From assembly GCF_007989605.1 (NCBI RefSeq), contig NZ_BJUL01000003.1:62001-126000 (forward strand): DNA of 64,000 nt, in the 5' to 3' direction. Origin of the DNA: Vreelandella venusta (GTDB lineage: Bacteria > Pseudomonadota > Gammaproteobacteria > Pseudomonadales > Halomonadaceae). The notes beneath the pieces were generated by a model. That model worked only from the letters and a program-made list of their open reading frames with translations, was not told the DNA's origin and searched no databases. Made by a program: the position numbers and the translations under genes. Below are positions 54,626-63,875 of the stretch, piece after piece (positions within the stretch are counted from its first letter, which is position 1; each line of letters begins with the position of its first letter).

Positions 54626-55893
54626 TATTGCGCGCCCTCTTCCCCTTCAGCGGGCTGTGCGTCAGTCGCCCCATCCTGCATTGCCTCTGCCTGCCCGGCT
54701 TCTTGCTGGGCGTCTTGCTGCTCAGCTTCTGCGACGATATTGGCAGCGTTACCTTCAAATGGCTGGGGGTCAATTAGCATTCCTGGCTCCAGGCCAGCAG
54801 GGTCGCCTACGATGACACGCTCGCCAGCAGTAAGGCCATCATGAATGATTTGCCATGGGCCAGCCACTTCGCCGAGTTGAACCGTGCGCTCGCGCGCTTT
54901 ATTTTCATCATCGACAATAAAGACTTGCGGCCCCATTAACCCTTGAGTAACGGCAATCTCTGGTACGGCCAGGACATCAAAACGCTTCAAGCCTTCAACA
55001 CGAACCCGTACAAACTGACCAGGCAATACCGCGCCATCAGGGTTTGCGAACGTTGCTGACGCCTGAACCGTACTGGTGCCGCTATCCACACGAGAACCCA
55101 GGAAGTTCAAACGCCCTTCCAGCTCAGCGCTGTCGTCACCATACTGTCCTGGCACACTCAAACGCGCGCTAATGTCTGATGCGTTACCACTCTCGCCCAG
55201 TTGTCGGCGTAACTCAAAAGCATCTCGTTGAGGTAGCTGAAAACGCACTTCAAGAGGGTCAAGCGGCGTAATAGTGGCTAACTCAGTTCCTGGTGTTACC
55301 AAATTACCAACGTTGACCTGGCTTAAACTGATCATGCCAGATACCGGTGCGGTGACGTTAGAATAGCCTAAATCAAGGTTAGCACTGGTTAACGCAGCGT
55401 CTGCTTGGGCGACACTTGCTTGGGCAACGCGCTGGTCAGCTAGTGCTTGGTCATACTGCTGGCGACTGACCGAGTTTTGGCTTAGCAACTGCTCGAAACG
55501 CTGCGCATCACGCTGGGCACGAGCCAGTTCAGCACGCGCACTTTGCAAGTCGGCCTCACGTTGGTTAACGGTAGCTTGGTAGAGATCTGGCTCGATGGTA
55601 TAGAGCCGATCCCCCTGCTCTACCAGTTGACCTGGCTCAAAGTGACGCTCTTCAAGAAACCCGTTTACCCGGGCCACCAGTGTGACTTCACTGTCGCTGC
55701 GCAGCAGTGACGGGTAGGATTTATTCAGAGGAATATCCTGGCGGGCTATTTCAACTACTTCTACTGCATGGGGCGGAGCTTCCTGCTGCCCAGCCTGCTG
55801 TTGCTGAGGCTGCTCCTGGCCGCATGCGGCTAGCGCCAATGCAGCTATCAGCGTCACTAGACTCGCTCTACCTGAGTGAATCATTTTCTTCAT
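54625..55893 (-). CDS. acrA: RND efflux periplasmic adaptor lipoprotein
   Basis: This adaptor of about 422 residues starts at the ATG at 55893 (MKKMIHSGRASLVTL), with GGGA upstream. A lipoprotein signal peptide ends in the lipobox ALAAC (cysteine near residue 24), followed by a Gln-rich stretch. Parts in order: lipoyl-like half-motifs (LVARVNGFLEERHFEPGQLV and VTAPVSGMISLSQVNVGNLV), a long coiled-coil hairpin (about 105-165, rich in Ala/Gln/Asp) and beta-barrel and membrane-proximal domains. A Gln/Glu/Ala-rich acidic tail (about 395-422) is unusual in length. It links AcrB to the outer-membrane channel. Confidence 0.93.
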   Translation of the reverse strand: MKKMIHSGRASLVTLIAALALAACGQEQPQQQQAGQQEAPPHAVEVVEIARQDIPLNKSYPSLLRSDSEVTLVARVNGFLEERHFEPGQLVEQGDRLYTIEPDLYQATVNQREADLQSARAELARAQRDAQRFEQLLSQNSVSRQQYDQALADQRVAQASVAQADAALTSANLDLGYSNVTAPVSGMISLSQVNVGNLVTPGTELATITPLDPLEVRFQLPQRDAFELRRQLGESGNASDISARLSVPGQYGDDSAELEGRLNFLGSRVDSGTSTVQASATFANPDGAVLPGQFVRVRVEGLKRFDVLAVPEIAVTQGLMGPQVFIVDDENKARERTVQLGEVAGPWQIIHDGLTAGERVIVGDPAGLEPGMLIDPQPFEGNAANIVAEAEQQDAQQEAGQAEAMQDGATDAQPAEGEEGAQ

Positions 55894-55984
55894 ACGTTGG
55901 TTTCCCATTAATCTTTGCAACATTGACGGATAGCAGCGCAGCGTGTGGTTGGTTAATGTGCTAAAAAACTAACAACTCGCTAAC

Positions 55985-57454
55985 TTACGCACCCGGCGTG
56001 GGTGGAGCGCCAATATCCATAGCCCGCTGGTAGGCGTCGGGGTCGCCACCCTCAGGCAGGGTGAAGTTCACCTCATCTCCCGTTAGCCACGCATTGACCT
56101 CTTCAATCGCCTCAACGTCTAACAAGCCTGCCTGCTGACGCAGTGAGAGCAAATTGACCACATAGTCATAACGTGCTTCAGCATAGTTGGCGATAGCGTT
56201 ATAGAGGCTTTGTTCAGCATTCAACACGTCTACGATATTACGTGTGCCTACTTCATAACCGGCACGGGTAGCTTCTAAAGCACTACGGTTAGAGACGATT
56301 GCCTGCTGACGAGCCTCAACGGTATCGACGTTGTTACTAACCTGGGTATAGAGCGAACGCACTTGTTGGATAGTAGTGCGGCGTTGGGACTCGTAATTGT
56401 ATTGGCTACTTTCCAGCTGGAAGGTGCCTTGGCGAATACGGGCGCTGGTGCTGCCACCGGTATAAATAGGTAAGTTCGCCGAGACACCCACTTGACTTGA
56501 TGTGTTGTAGCCACTCACCAAATCACTATCGCTATCCGAGTACTGGTAGTTAGCAAATGCCTGAACAGTTGGCATACGCCCGGCACGCGCCAGCTCGACG
56601 CCTACGCGGGAAAGCTCAATGCCTGCCTGCTGCGCTAATACCTGCGGGTTACGCTCAATGGCTTGCTCTACCCAATAGTTACGATCCGTGGGAGTTGGCA
56701 GAGCAATCGGCATACTGTCGCCCAGCGCGTCGATACTGGCGTAACGCTGCCCCGTCAGTTGTTCAAGCACCTCAAATGCCACCTGAAGATTACTCTCTGC
56801 TGCTATGCGATCAGCGCGGGATTGATCAAAGCTCGCCCGTGCTTCCTCTACTTCAGTGATAGCAATGAGACCTACTTCAAACTGCTCTCGAGCCTGCTCA
56901 AGCTGGCGGCCAATCGCACGCTCTTGAGCTAAACGCGCCTCGAGCACTTCGTGGGCACGCAAAATATCGAAATAAGCGCTCGCGACATCAATCAGCAACT
57001 GCTGCTCAGTGGCGGCCAATAAGTACACTTGTTGATCAATCTGACGTTCAGCCTGATTCACTTCCTCACGTGTGACAGCATTGAAGAGTGCCTGGGTCGC
57101 CTCAAGTGTTAATGACGCGGTGTTGTAGCGATCATCGCTGACACCCGCCGCATTAGAACCGGCACCAGCGCTCTGCCCCACTCTAGAGGAGGACTGGCTT
57201 TCGTACTGCTGGTTATGGACGACATTGCCAGAGGCATTTACCTGAGGCAACAGCGCGCCACTTGCCACATCGCTTGCCGCTTCAACACTTGAAAATTCAG
57301 CACGTGCAGAGGCCAAGGCAGCGTTGTTATTAAGCGCATCGCGAGTGATATTGACTAAATCTGCCGCTTGAGCGGGCAGGACGAAAGAAGATGTCAGCAC
57401 TGCTAATAGCAGGGGACGAAAAGGGGCATTGACTGCCCAGTGTGCCAGTCGCAT
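55985..57454 (-). CDS. tolC: TolC-family outer-membrane efflux channel
   Basis: This protein of about 489 residues starts at the ATG at 57454 (MRLAHWAVNAPFRPLL), with AGAGG 7 bases upstream; a TTG seven codons earlier is less likely. The signal peptide is cleaved near LPAQA (residue 31). The mature protein has two repeated halves of coiled-coil helices and beta strands: VNITRDALNNNAALASARAE and VEQAIERNPQVLAQQ open them. YNAIANYAEARYDYVVNLLS is near the C-terminal end, as in TolC/OprM relatives. It forms the trimeric tunnel for the AcrAB pump, whose adaptor gene begins 91 bases downstream. It is the first gene of the operon, and its promoter carries a TetR-type palindrome. Confidence 0.93.
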   Translation of the reverse strand: MRLAHWAVNAPFRPLLLAVLTSSFVLPAQAADLVNITRDALNNNAALASARAEFSSVEAASDVASGALLPQVNASGNVVHNQQYESQSSSRVGQSAGAGSNAAGVSDDRYNTASLTLEATQALFNAVTREEVNQAERQIDQQVYLLAATEQQLLIDVASAYFDILRAHEVLEARLAQERAIGRQLEQAREQFEVGLIAITEVEEARASFDQSRADRIAAESNLQVAFEVLEQLTGQRYASIDALGDSMPIALPTPTDRNYWVEQAIERNPQVLAQQAGIELSRVGVELARAGRMPTVQAFANYQYSDSDSDLVSGYNTSSQVGVSANLPIYTGGSTSARIRQGTFQLESSQYNYESQRRTTIQQVRSLYTQVSNNVDTVEARQQAIVSNRSALEATRAGYEVGTRNIVDVLNAEQSLYNAIANYAEARYDYVVNLLSLRQQAGLLDVEAIEEVNAWLTGDEVNFTLPEGGDPDAYQRAMDIGAPPTPGA

Positions 57455-57514
57455 GGGATTGCCTCTAGGTGTCAACGTAGGGTGACGATAATGATAGCCA
57501 TTCTGAAGGGTGGC

Positions 57515-57538
57515 ATTATAGTTACATTCATGTATGTA
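57515..57538 (-). promoter_or_regulatory. Efflux operon -10 element with AcrR-like palindrome
   Basis: TACATTCATGTATGTA (57523-57538) is a 16-base palindrome with one mismatched base pair, resembling the AcrR/TtgR operators (AATGTA half-sites). It directly precedes a perfect TATAAT -10 on the minus strand (57520 to 57515). A bound repressor would cover the spacer between the -35 and -10. A weaker TACA-N5-TGTA occurs at 57689-57701. Confidence 0.7.
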
Positions 57539-57835
57539 TGCTAGGCTTGAACTTAACCTAAATATATGAACAGCGTCACGTATAGATCACCACACTCCAC
57601 AAGACTCTCTATTACCTTAGTCCAAAGCCCCATGAGCTTGCAGCTTTTTACGCTTCTATTACCCACTCGAATCGTAAGTGAACCATGTTACAGCTAATGT
57701 AGTGGCGCGCTAACTCAAGGGAGAGTTTGAGTCTCTCAACAATATGCGGCAGTGATTGGCAATCCAGGCAGATAGCTAATAAAGCGAGAAAAACAGCACA
57801 ATAATTATGATTATTCTGTCAAAAACGCTACCCCA
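57539..57835. other. Spacer upstream of tolC, no gene seen
   Basis: This AT-rich stretch between the efflux operon promoter and the end of the fructosamine-kinase-family gene holds no convincing reading frame. A small stem ACTCAA/TTGAGT (57713-57732) may end the kinase transcript. Confidence 0.5.
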
Positions 57836-58681
57836 TTAACTCTCAAAAGCTTCCAACACTGCCACGCAGCGTTCAACGGCACTGCGATACCCTGAGCCAA
57901 ATAACAGTAGATGGTTAAGCAATGGATAAAGCTGAAACAGCGCTTCGCGTCTTGGCCAGTCGATTGGCTTATCGCCGTTCCAGTAAGCATCAAAAAAAGG
58001 CACATCAGGCGACCCAAACAGGGTCAGCATAGCCACATCAACATCAGGATAATGGCGATAAACAGCAGGATCGATCAGTGCTGGTCCTCTAGTGGTGGTC
58101 AGCACATTACCCGACCATAGATCACCATGAATAAGGCTAGCAGGTGAATCTTGCAGCCATGTTTCTAGCTGCTCTGCTTGATGTTCAACGCGGCGGCGCA
58201 ACGCGCCATCCAACAGGCCTTGCTGATAACAAGCTTGGGTAAGAGGCAGTAGACGGCGTTCGCGCTGAAACGCACGGCCATCTGCCAGCGGGGAGTTGGG
58301 TTGGGGCGTACGCCCACACGCATTGTCCTGATGCCAGCCATGAGCATCACCTATCACACCATGCAGCTCACGCAGCCCTTCGCCTAAAGCGATGCTACTC
58401 TGGATGTTTGCGGGTTTGCTATCGAGCGACTCTATCACCAGCCACCCCAGCGCCTCTCCCAGCACCTCAGGTATCACTAATGAAGTGCACGCCCCCTTGA
58501 GCGCGCGCAGCCCCTCTGCTTCGCCAAGCAATCGCGCGGAATCGTCGTGTTTGATAACGACTTGCCCTTGGCGGGTAGTCAAAGCGTAAACAGCCGCTAT
58601 ATCACCGCCACTGAGTGGCTGAAGCTTATCAGTAGGGGTTAATCCCAGCGTATCTAGCAGATCGCGCAAAACGGCATCCAT
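57836..58681 (-). CDS. Fructosamine kinase-family protein
   Basis: This protein of about 281 residues has a protein-kinase-like (APH) fold. The start at 58681 is supported by GGAGG 5 bases upstream. An ATP-binding lobe has VIKHDDSARLLGEAEGLRAL. The Brenner-type catalytic motif is LIHGDLWSGNVLTT, with the catalytic aspartate near residue 190, followed by ALIDPAVYRHYPDVDVAMLT for magnesium binding. Bacterial fructosamine-3-kinase relatives phosphorylate ribulosamines/erythrulosamines on glycated proteins, starting their removal. The gene is between the efflux operon and the polyol operon, both on the same strand, but gaps on each side suggest separate transcription. Confidence 0.85.
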   Translation of the reverse strand: MDAVLRDLLDTLGLTPTDKLQPLSGGDIAAVYALTTRQGQVVIKHDDSARLLGEAEGLRALKGACTSLVIPEVLGEALGWLVIESLDSKPANIQSSIALGEGLRELHGVIGDAHGWHQDNACGRTPQPNSPLADGRAFQRERRLLPLTQACYQQGLLDGALRRRVEHQAEQLETWLQDSPASLIHGDLWSGNVLTTTRGPALIDPAVYRHYPDVDVAMLTLFGSPDVPFFDAYWNGDKPIDWPRREALFQLYPLLNHLLLFGSGYRSAVERCVAVLEAFES

Positions 58682-58770
58682 GACTTCCTCCACTCAAGGC
58701 GCGTGTACTCTCCGCATCTCTCCTTAAACGGTACAAGGCAAAGCAATATCTTTCTAGGCAATCCGCATTA

Positions 58771-60258
58771 TTAAACGCTATGACGCTGAGCAAGCGCCTC
58801 GCGATAACGCTGATAAATCGCCTCATAAGCAGTAACACGGCCAGCATCAGGGTCGGCAAGGGAAGCAGCATCCAGGTGCACCAAGCGCTCACAAAGCGAT
58901 GCCAGGGTCACACCCTCCTGATGTAAGTCGCACCAAGCCGCTTGAATGGCCGCCCCTAACGCAGCGGCATCGGTAATCTCTGGGCAGATTACCTGGGTAT
59001 TAGTAATGTCAGCCACCATTTGCCGCCAAACCGGGCTCTTGGCGCCGCCGCCTATCAGCCTAATTTGGCTGGTGTCGGTAGCTAGATCACCTAACAGCTC
59101 CAAGCCATAGCGCAGGCCAAAGGTAGCACCTTCCATCACCCCTCGGCAGATGTTAGCTTGAGTCATATTAAGGCTGGTCAAACCAAGAAAATCACCAGTC
59201 GCATTGGGCAGCATCGGTACCCGTTCGCCGTTAAAAAACGGCAGTACAACCACTCCCTCGGCCCCAATCGGGGCGCTTGCCACCTGCTCGCTGAAGGTAG
59301 CTAAGTCCAGCCCAAACAGTTCACGCACGCGGGTAGTTGCAGAGGTAACGTTCATAGTACAGATTAACGGCAGCCAGCCACCGTGACTGGCACAGAAGTT
59401 GGCCACCATGGCGCTGTCGCACACCACCGAATTAGGTGAATAAGCGCACACCGTGCCGGAGGTCCCTAAACTAAGCGTCACCAGCCCCTGAGTAATATTA
59501 CCGGTGCCAATTGCGCCCAGCATGTTGTCGCCGCCGCCAGAAGACACCATCACATCATCATGAATCCCCAACTCTTGCGCCACTAGCGGGCGCACTCGCC
59601 CTGCTGGCTCGTGCGCCTGGATAAGACGAGGCAGCACACGGTCTGGATCAAGTTCTGGCGCAATGGCTGCAAATACCTCTTTCTGCCAGCATTGGGCACG
59701 GGTATCGAAATAACCGGTGCCCGACGCATCACCCGCCTCAGTGACCCGCTCACCAGTCAGCCAGAAGTTGAGGTAGTCGTGGGGCAGTAGCAGAGTGGCT
59801 ATACGTTGGTAGGCATCCGGATGATGCTCCCGCAGCCACGCCACTTTAGACGCGGTATAACCAGTTTGTAACACCAGACCCAGCTTCTCCAGACAGCCCG
59901 CTTCACCGCCAAGTCGGTCGACTAAATCGCTATTTTGAGCACTGGTTTCGGTATCGCACCACAGTTTGGCGGGATACACCGGCACACCATCCGCATCCAG
60001 TGCCACCATGCCGTGCTGCTGTCCGGAAACGCCAATCCCCCGCACCTGCTTGGCATCAATGCCAGCACGCTCAAGCGCTTGAAAAAAAGCCCCTTTGAGC
60101 GCTGCTAGCCACTCTGCTGGCGCCTGCTCCCGGCGGCCATGCTCTCCCTCGTCTAGACTATGAGGAAGACTGCCTTCACTCAGGATGACGCCACGCTCCA
60201 CATCTACCACCACGACTTTGGTACTCTGCGTACCGCAATCTACCCCGATATACATCAC
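58771..60258 (-). CDS. xylB: Xylulokinase
   Basis: This 495-residue FGGY-family sugar kinase has MYIGVDCGTQSTKVVVVDVE at the N-terminus, GVSGQQHGMVALDADG and the catalytic aspartate in VSSGGGDNMLGAIGTG. A C-terminal ATP-binding signature is RLIGGGAKSPVWRQMVADI. It phosphorylates D-xylulose, the product of D-arabitol oxidation by the adjacent polyol dehydrogenase, to xylulose-5-phosphate for the pentose phosphate pathway. Its start overlaps the dehydrogenase stop by 4 bases. The arrangement dehydrogenase-xylulokinase matches the mannitol/arabitol operon of Pseudomonas fluorescens. Confidence 0.94.
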   Translation of the reverse strand: MMYIGVDCGTQSTKVVVVDVERGVILSEGSLPHSLDEGEHGRREQAPAEWLAALKGAFFQALERAGIDAKQVRGIGVSGQQHGMVALDADGVPVYPAKLWCDTETSAQNSDLVDRLGGEAGCLEKLGLVLQTGYTASKVAWLREHHPDAYQRIATLLLPHDYLNFWLTGERVTEAGDASGTGYFDTRAQCWQKEVFAAIAPELDPDRVLPRLIQAHEPAGRVRPLVAQELGIHDDVMVSSGGGDNMLGAIGTGNITQGLVTLSLGTSGTVCAYSPNSVVCDSAMVANFCASHGGWLPLICTMNVTSATTRVRELFGLDLATFSEQVASAPIGAEGVVVLPFFNGERVPMLPNATGDFLGLTSLNMTQANICRGVMEGATFGLRYGLELLGDLATDTSQIRLIGGGAKSPVWRQMVADITNTQVICPEITDAAALGAAIQAAWCDLHQEGVTLASLCERLVHLDAASLADPDAGRVTAYEAIYQRYREALAQRHSV

Positions 60259-61742
60259 AACGTTCCTTTGGACGCGACCAGAGTCTCAAGAGTAGCCCGT
60301 GCTCCCCGTTCATGCAGTGACGTCAATGTCTTTAGGTAAGCGTTTAGAAAGCGAGGCTGATCAGCCAAGTCACCAAACAGCTCGCGGTTCTCGACAAACG
60401 CAGCGGGGTACGTGCGGTTGTTAGTGGCAATAGCCATCAATGGCTCACGCAGACGGTCCACAATATCGATAGCCTCTCCCTGCTCATCGACGCCTTCAGC
60501 GTAACGTGCCCAGCTGGCGACCACGGCGGCGCTACGTTCAATCTCCCCCCCCTGAGAAAGTTGCTGGCGAATCACCGGCACGAGCCATTTGGGAATGCGA
60601 TCAGAGCTTTCAGCACATAGCCGTGCCAGAGTGTCTTTAATTTGCGGGTTGGCGAAGCGTTCAATCAGGGTCAGCCGATAGGTTTCTAAATCAACCCCTG
60701 GTACTGGCGCCAGCGTAGGCGTGCCCTCTTCACGCATATAGCCCAGCAAGAACTCGACAAACAGCGGGTCTTGGCACACTTCATGGGCGTAGCGGTAGCC
60801 TGCCAGATAGCCAAAGTAAGCAAGCGCCTGATGACTGGCATTGAGCAGGCGCAGCTTCATCAGCTCATAAGGCTCTACATCATCGACAAGTTGCACGCCT
60901 ACCTTCTCAAGCGCAGGGCGACCCAAGGGAAAGTGATCTTCGAGCACCCATTGGCTGAAGGGCTCACATACCACTGGCCAGGCATCCTCAACATCAAACC
61001 GCTGGGCCAACTCTTCAATATCTGTGGGCGCTGTCACTGGCGTGATACGATCCACCATAGCATTGGGAAACGCCACTTCGGCAGCTAGCCAGTCGCCAAG
61101 CCCTGCGCTGCGAGCACGGGCGTAGGCACTGAACATGCGTTTGGCCACGTCACCGTTACCTTGAATATTGTCGCAGGACATCACCGTAAAAGGTGCAATG
61201 CCCCGTGCACGACGACGAACTAGGGCTTCCACCACTAAGCCAAAGCTGGTGGACGGTTGCTCTGGGTGAGCGAGATCATCACGCACCTGTGGAGAATCCA
61301 GATTGAACTCTCCAGTCACCGGATGGAAGTTATAGCCACCTTCCGTCACGGTGAGCGACACAATCTTGATGGTAGGATCGGCCATTTTTTCGATCACCGC
61401 TTCGGGGTCTTCTGGCGCAAACAGGTAATCCACCATACTGCCGATCACACGGGGCTGATACTCGCCGTCGGGGTGTTTCACCACGAGCGTATAGAGGTAG
61501 TCTTGCGCAGCAAGGGCCTGCTGCATACGCTTATCGCCGGGCATTACTCCCACTCCTACAATGCCCCATTCAAGCGCCTCCTCCTGGTTCATTAGCGCAT
61601 CCAGGTACATCGCCTGATGGGCACGATGAAAACCACCGACGCCAATATGCACGATGCCTGGCGTCACGGCCTGCCGATCAAAAGTAGGCGTCTCAACCGC
61701 CGCGCTGAGGGCACCCATGTTGTGATTATTAAGCTGGGTCAT
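60255..61742 (-). CDS. mtlK: Mannitol 2-dehydrogenase family (mannitol/arabitol) polyol dehydrogenase
   Basis: This long-chain dehydrogenase of about 495 residues starts at the ATG at 61742, with GGAGAG 6-7 bases upstream; an in-frame ATG six codons earlier is possible. The N-terminal Rossmann domain has GIVHIGVGGFHRAHQAMYLD. The C-terminal helical domain has the catalytic lysine and histidine region MKLRLLNASHQALAYFGYLA. FTVMSCDNIQGNGDV is a hallmark of the mannitol dehydrogenase family. It oxidises D-mannitol to fructose and often D-arabitol to D-xylulose with NAD. The xylulokinase that follows and the FrcK-like kinase and sorbitol dehydrogenase upstream support growth on several polyols. 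Confidence 0.93.
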   Translation of the reverse strand: MTQLNNHNMGALSAAVETPTFDRQAVTPGIVHIGVGGFHRAHQAMYLDALMNQEEALEWGIVGVGVMPGDKRMQQALAAQDYLYTLVVKHPDGEYQPRVIGSMVDYLFAPEDPEAVIEKMADPTIKIVSLTVTEGGYNFHPVTGEFNLDSPQVRDDLAHPEQPSTSFGLVVEALVRRRARGIAPFTVMSCDNIQGNGDVAKRMFSAYARARSAGLGDWLAAEVAFPNAMVDRITPVTAPTDIEELAQRFDVEDAWPVVCEPFSQWVLEDHFPLGRPALEKVGVQLVDDVEPYELMKLRLLNASHQALAYFGYLAGYRYAHEVCQDPLFVEFLLGYMREEGTPTLAPVPGVDLETYRLTLIERFANPQIKDTLARLCAESSDRIPKWLVPVIRQQLSQGGEIERSAAVVASWARYAEGVDEQGEAIDIVDRLREPLMAIATNNRTYPAAFVENRELFGDLADQPRFLNAYLKTLTSLHERGARATLETLVASKGTL

Positions 61743-61779
61743 CGTCACTCTCCGGGTCATTTGTTAGCCACGCCGCGTC

Positions 61780-62400
61780 CTAGCGCCAGCGCTGGTCAGC
61801 GGGCACGCTGCCGTTTTTTACAAGTTCAGCGTTAAGCATGTCTTTTTGATGAGCGCGCTCGAGGGCGCCGATATGATCTTGGCCCATACACAGCCAACGA
61901 TTCACCAACCGCTCAACCAGTACGGCATCGTCCACATCGATAAACAGCGTCCAGTCGAACAGCTTGTGCAGCGCCCGCCAGGGCTCTTGATCCAACAGCA
62001 GGTAATTACCTTCCACAATCACAATGCGCTGCGCTGGAGTAATCAACCGCCCTGCAGCTCGAGCGAGATCCAGCGGCCGGTCAAACACCGGCACCGCTAC
62101 CGATTGGTCGGCGCGACGAATGCGCACTAAGTCATGGTGTAAGCCATCAACATCGAACGTGTGCGGCGCGCCTTTCACTGGCAGTTGCTCATCACCTAGC
62201 ACGGCGTTATCGAAGTGGTAGCCATCCATCGGCACCACGGCTGCCTGCCCCGGCCGCTGCTGATTAATGGCATCGCATAACAGCGCGCTGCGATAAGACT
62301 TGCCTGCTCCAGGTGGGCCCGCCAGGGCAACCATAAAACGTGCTTTGCCTTCGGCGGCATCCAACAGTTGGTGGCTTAACGAAACAAGATCAGGGGTCAT
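61780..62400 (-). CDS. P-loop sugar/nucleoside kinase-like protein (FrcK type)
   Basis: This 206-residue protein has a P-loop at residues 27-34 in ALAGPPGAGKSYRSALLC, the DGYHFDNAVL motif typical of pantothenate/uridine-kinase folds and VEGNYLLLDQEPW. A lid region is NRWLCMGQDHIGALER. It belongs to the nucleoside/nucleotide-kinase group that includes FrcK of rhizobial fructose operons. In this setting it may phosphorylate fructose or another ketose made by the two dehydrogenases, supplying an entry that the xylulokinase cannot. This is inferred. It sits 7 bases after the SDR gene and 37 before the mannitol dehydrogenase gene. Confidence 0.8.
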   Translation of the reverse strand: MTPDLVSLSHQLLDAAEGKARFMVALAGPPGAGKSYRSALLCDAINQQRPGQAAVVPMDGYHFDNAVLGDEQLPVKGAPHTFDVDGLHHDLVRIRRADQSVAVPVFDRPLDLARAAGRLITPAQRIVIVEGNYLLLDQEPWRALHKLFDWTLFIDVDDAVLVERLVNRWLCMGQDHIGALERAHQKDMLNAELVKNGSVPADQRWR

Positions 62401-62407
62401 AGGCGTA

Positions 62408-63193
62408 TCAACTCATCCAGTTGCCACCATCGACGTTGAGCGTCTGGGCAACGACGTAGTCACTATCCTGACTAGCAAGAAACACGGCGGCCCCCGTGTG
62501 GTCTTGCGGCAATCCCATACGCCCAAAGGGTACAGACTCGCCCACCAAACGCTTTTTCTCGCCCAGCGGTCGGTTCTCATAGCGTGCAAACAGTGCATCG
62601 ACTTCTTCCCACATCGGCGTATCCACTACCCCCGGTGCAATGCCGTTCACGTTAATACGGTGCTTGATCAAATCCAGCCCGCAGGACTGGGTCAGGCTAA
62701 TCACAGCGGCTTTACTCGCACAGTAAACGCTGACGAGTGGCTCGCCCCGTCGGCCTGCCTGAGACGACATATTAATAATTTTCCCCCCTTGGCCTTGTGC
62801 CACCATGGCGCGAGCCACGGTCTGCAGGGTAAAAAATAGCCCCTTGGCATTCACCGCAAACTGCTTGTCAAAGCTAGCCTCTGTCACCTCGAGCACCGGT
62901 GCCATATCAAACACCGCGGCGTTATTGACTAAAATATCGATCCCGCCAAATCGCTCGGTAACGCTCGCCACCATGGCGTTGATCGAGGCTTGGTCGCACA
63001 CGTTCAGCACGACACCCATCACGCGCTCGGCGCCAGCGTCTTGTTGCAGCGTGGCGAGCGCATCGTCAATGGCGCTGGCATCGATGTCGGCCACAATTAC
63101 CTTCGCCCCTTCGGCGAGGTAGCGCTGAGCAATGGCTAAACCGATACCACGGGCACCGCCTGTGATGACGGCGCGTTTATTGAGCAGTTTCAT
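62408..63193 (-). CDS. smoS: SDR-family sorbitol (L-iditol) dehydrogenase
   Basis: This 261-residue short-chain dehydrogenase has a TGxxxGxG-type motif GGARGIGLAIAQRYLAEGAK, the NAD-binding aspartate in VIVADIDASA, the NNAAVF motif and the catalytic Ser-Tyr-Lys in NMSSQAGRRGEPLVSVYCASK. It resembles sorbitol dehydrogenase PolS/SmoS of Rhodobacter, which oxidises sorbitol to fructose and galactitol to tagatose. It overlaps the HAD gene by 17 bases. Galactitol/xylitol preference is possible; the sequence does not tell. Confidence 0.88.
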   Translation of the reverse strand: MKLLNKRAVITGGARGIGLAIAQRYLAEGAKVIVADIDASAIDDALATLQQDAGAERVMGVVLNVCDQASINAMVASVTERFGGIDILVNNAAVFDMAPVLEVTEASFDKQFAVNAKGLFFTLQTVARAMVAQGQGGKIINMSSQAGRRGEPLVSVYCASKAAVISLTQSCGLDLIKHRINVNGIAPGVVDTPMWEEVDALFARYENRPLGEKKRLVGESVPFGRMGLPQDHTGAAVFLASQDSDYVVAQTLNVDGGNWMS

Positions 63194-63875
63194 TGTTATC
63201 TTGTCCTTGCAAATGGGATTGCCACTCGTCTACTAAAGCGTGAAGTCCGCGCATATGGGGCAAAATTCGCCAAGCGCCCGCCGCCAGTAGCCGTGAGGAC
63301 TGTTGTTCATCTATATGACTCGCCCCCACAAAACCAATCACTCGCATGCCTGCAGCATAAGCAGCGGTTACCCCTGCCACGCTATCTTCTACCACCAGAC
63401 AGCGGCTGGGTGAGCAGCCAAGAGAACTGGCCGCTAAGTGATAAATAGCGGGGTCCGGTTTGGGGTTTTCGACTTGCTCGGCGGTGAAAATCGGCGCATC
63501 GCCCAGCGCGCCGTCCAGTTGGGTAGTGGCGAGCGATGCCAGCACGCGACAACGGCGGCTGTTCGACACCACGGCCTTAGGTAAGTCGATCCCGCTGACG
63601 GCGGCATGCACCCCTGCAATGGCGGTTAATTCCCTCGCCAAGCGCGCCTCAATAGCGCTATCAACCAGCTCAGCGGCATCGGGCGGCAACAAGTGACGGC
63701 TTAACTGTTCCAGGTGCTGGAGGATATTGGCCGTCGTCATACCCAGGGCTTGGCTAAGTAGTGTCGGGATATCCAGATCCGGTAGCCACTGCCCAAGGTG
63801 GATTTCCAGAGTCTCTTCAGCGAGTGCTTCGCTATCCACCAGGACGCCGTCACAATCAAAAATCAGCGCTTTCAT
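63177..63875 (-). CDS. HAD-superfamily phosphatase/phosphoglucomutase-like protein
   Basis: This 232-residue HAD protein has a helical cap. Motif I is IFDCDGVLVDSEALAEETLE with the nucleophile Asp8, motif II KAVVSNSRRCRVLAS, motif III/IV ENPKPDPAIYHLAA and CLVVEDSVAGVTAAYAAGMR. It resembles beta-phosphoglucomutase-like and DOG-type sugar phosphatases. Similar genes occur in polyol operons of Rhodobacter (smo), where they may remove toxic sugar phosphates. It overlaps the transporter ATPase gene by 4 bases. Confidence 0.83.
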   Translation of the reverse strand: MKALIFDCDGVLVDSEALAEETLEIHLGQWLPDLDIPTLLSQALGMTTANILQHLEQLSRHLLPPDAAELVDSAIEARLARELTAIAGVHAAVSGIDLPKAVVSNSRRCRVLASLATTQLDGALGDAPIFTAEQVENPKPDPAIYHLAASSLGCSPSRCLVVEDSVAGVTAAYAAGMRVIGFVGASHIDEQQSSRLLAAGAWRILPHMRGLHALVDEWQSHLQGQDNNETAQ

